64,000 nt of DNA from Nitrospirillum viridazoti CBAmc (GTDB lineage: Bacteria; Pseudomonadota; Alphaproteobacteria; Azospirillales; Azospirillaceae): NCBI RefSeq assembly GCF_000730165.1, contig NZ_CP022110.1, forward strand, positions 1,061,501 through 1,125,500, read 5' to 3'. Each line of letters starts with the position of its first letter. Position 1 is the first letter of the stretch. The notes under the pieces are model-generated. The model made no database searches, was not told where the DNA came from, and saw nothing but the letters and a program-made list of their open reading frames with translations. Shown here piece after piece: positions 63,544 to 64,000 of this stretch. Position numbers and translations under genes: made by a program.

Positions 63544-64000
63544 GCCGGCCGCTGATCGTCGGCTTCGGCGGCACCACCCGTCCGGGGTCATCGGGAGAGC
63601 GCATGGTGGCGGCCGTACTGTCGGCCGCCGCCGCCCTGGGGGCCGAAACCCGGCTGTTCGGCGGCGCCGACCTGGCGGTCCTGCCGCATTTCGCACCCGA
63701 AAACCGCCAGCGTACGGCGGAGCAGCGCGAGTTCGTGGACGCGGTACGCGCCGCGAACGGCTTGGTCATCGGGTCGCCCGGTTATCATGGCGGCGTCTCC
63801 GGCCTGGTGAAGAACGCCATCGATCTGCTGGAGGATTTGCGCGACGACGACCGCGTCTATTTTGACGGGCTGCCGGTCGGGCTGGCGGTCACGGCGGCGG
63901 GCTGGCAGGCGGGCGGCGTGACCCTGACGGCGCTGCGCGGGATCGTCCATGCGATGCGGGGCTGGCCCACCCCGCTGGGTATCGCCGTGAACACCGTGGC
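63540..64000 (+). CDS. NADPH-dependent FMN reductase, truncated by the window end
   Basis: At least 153 residues of a flavodoxin-like FMN reductase: VGFGGTTRPGSSGERM is the FMN phosphate loop, VIGSPGYHGGVSGLVKNAIDLLEDL the central conserved segment. No stop before the window edge, so the 3' end lies outside. ATGA overlap with the monooxygenase gene indicates that it supplies its reduced flavin. Confidence 0.85.
   Translation, partial: MSRPLIVGFGGTTRPGSSGERMVAAVLSAAAALGAETRLFGGADLAVLPHFAPENRQRTAEQREFVDAVRAANGLVIGSPGYHGGVSGLVKNAIDLLEDLRDDDRVYFDGLPVGLAVTAAGWQAGGVTLTALRGIVHAMRGWPTPLGIAVNTV

Noticed and set aside
1-64000. tRNA, rRNA or riboswitch genes
   Set aside because: No cloverleaf-like or conserved riboswitch core was recognised by eye; a covariance-model scan was not possible.

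Overview
The window is a GC-rich stretch of a Gram-negative, probably alphaproteobacterial, chromosome. Three TonB-dependent receptors, Tat-type and Sec-type signal peptides, a non-phosphorylating L-rhamnose pathway and heavily GC-biased third codon positions suggest Azospirillaceae or a sphingomonad-like relative. This placement is an inference from gene content, not a phylogenetic result.

Layout. (1) About 1-11.4 kb is a defence island. It holds a DISARM-type core (DrmA helicase, DrmB, phospholipase-D protein DrmC) followed by a compact N6-adenine methyltransferase, a PIN-like protein, a DUF4365 protein with a nuclease-like motif, and an AbiEi/AbiEii pair. Codon use here is visibly less GC-rich than downstream. 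(2) 11.4-18.3 kb and (3) 18.3-21.0 kb are two small cargo segments of redox enzymes and regulators. The first is interrupted by a complete IS66 element with a perfect 8-bp target duplication. Islands 1, 2 and 3 each end in a short sequence reading Ile-Glu-Trp-Glu-stop, which matches the 3' end of guaA (GMP synthase), a known integration site. The window therefore shows a tandem array of guaA-targeted islands whose guaA gene should lie to the left. (4) From 21.03 kb onward the sequence looks like resident chromosome carrying carbohydrate and nucleoside catabolism.

The 21.0-33.3 kb block is an L-rhamnoside locus: TonB receptor, GH78-type rhamnosidase, RhaT permease, and enzymes for L-rhamnose to lactone to rhamnonate to 2-keto-3-deoxy-rhamnonate to the diketo acid, then to pyruvate plus lactate. 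A divergent IclR regulator and an SDR that is probably L-rhamnose 1-dehydrogenase complete it.

The 33.4-50.8 kb block is a nucleoside/nucleotide scavenging locus. A ten-gene minus-strand operon encodes TonB receptor, PhoD-like phosphatase, nucleoside hydrolase, BMP-type ABC importer, ADP-ribosylglycohydrolase-like protein, SIS protein and PfkB kinase. A LacI regulator and a divergent TonB receptor plus adenosine deaminase follow. AAACGTTT-type palindromes mark LacI operators at three promoters.

The 50.9-64.0 kb block is a glycoside-degradation locus built around a Gfo/Idh/MocA oxidoreductase and the two subunits of a C-glycoside deglycosidase-like enzyme (alpha TIM barrel plus beta DUF6379). 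It also has two more TIM-barrel isomerase-like proteins, three MFS-type transporters, a secreted type-B carboxylesterase and, at the right edge, a flavin monooxygenase with its FMN reductase. Together with the rhamnoside locus this fits growth on plant glycosides such as flavonoid O- and C-glycosides, which is an inference. All three TonB receptor genes are followed within about 25 nt by a strong GC hairpin without a U-tract, placed before the next gene of the operon. No tRNA, rRNA or CRISPR array was seen.
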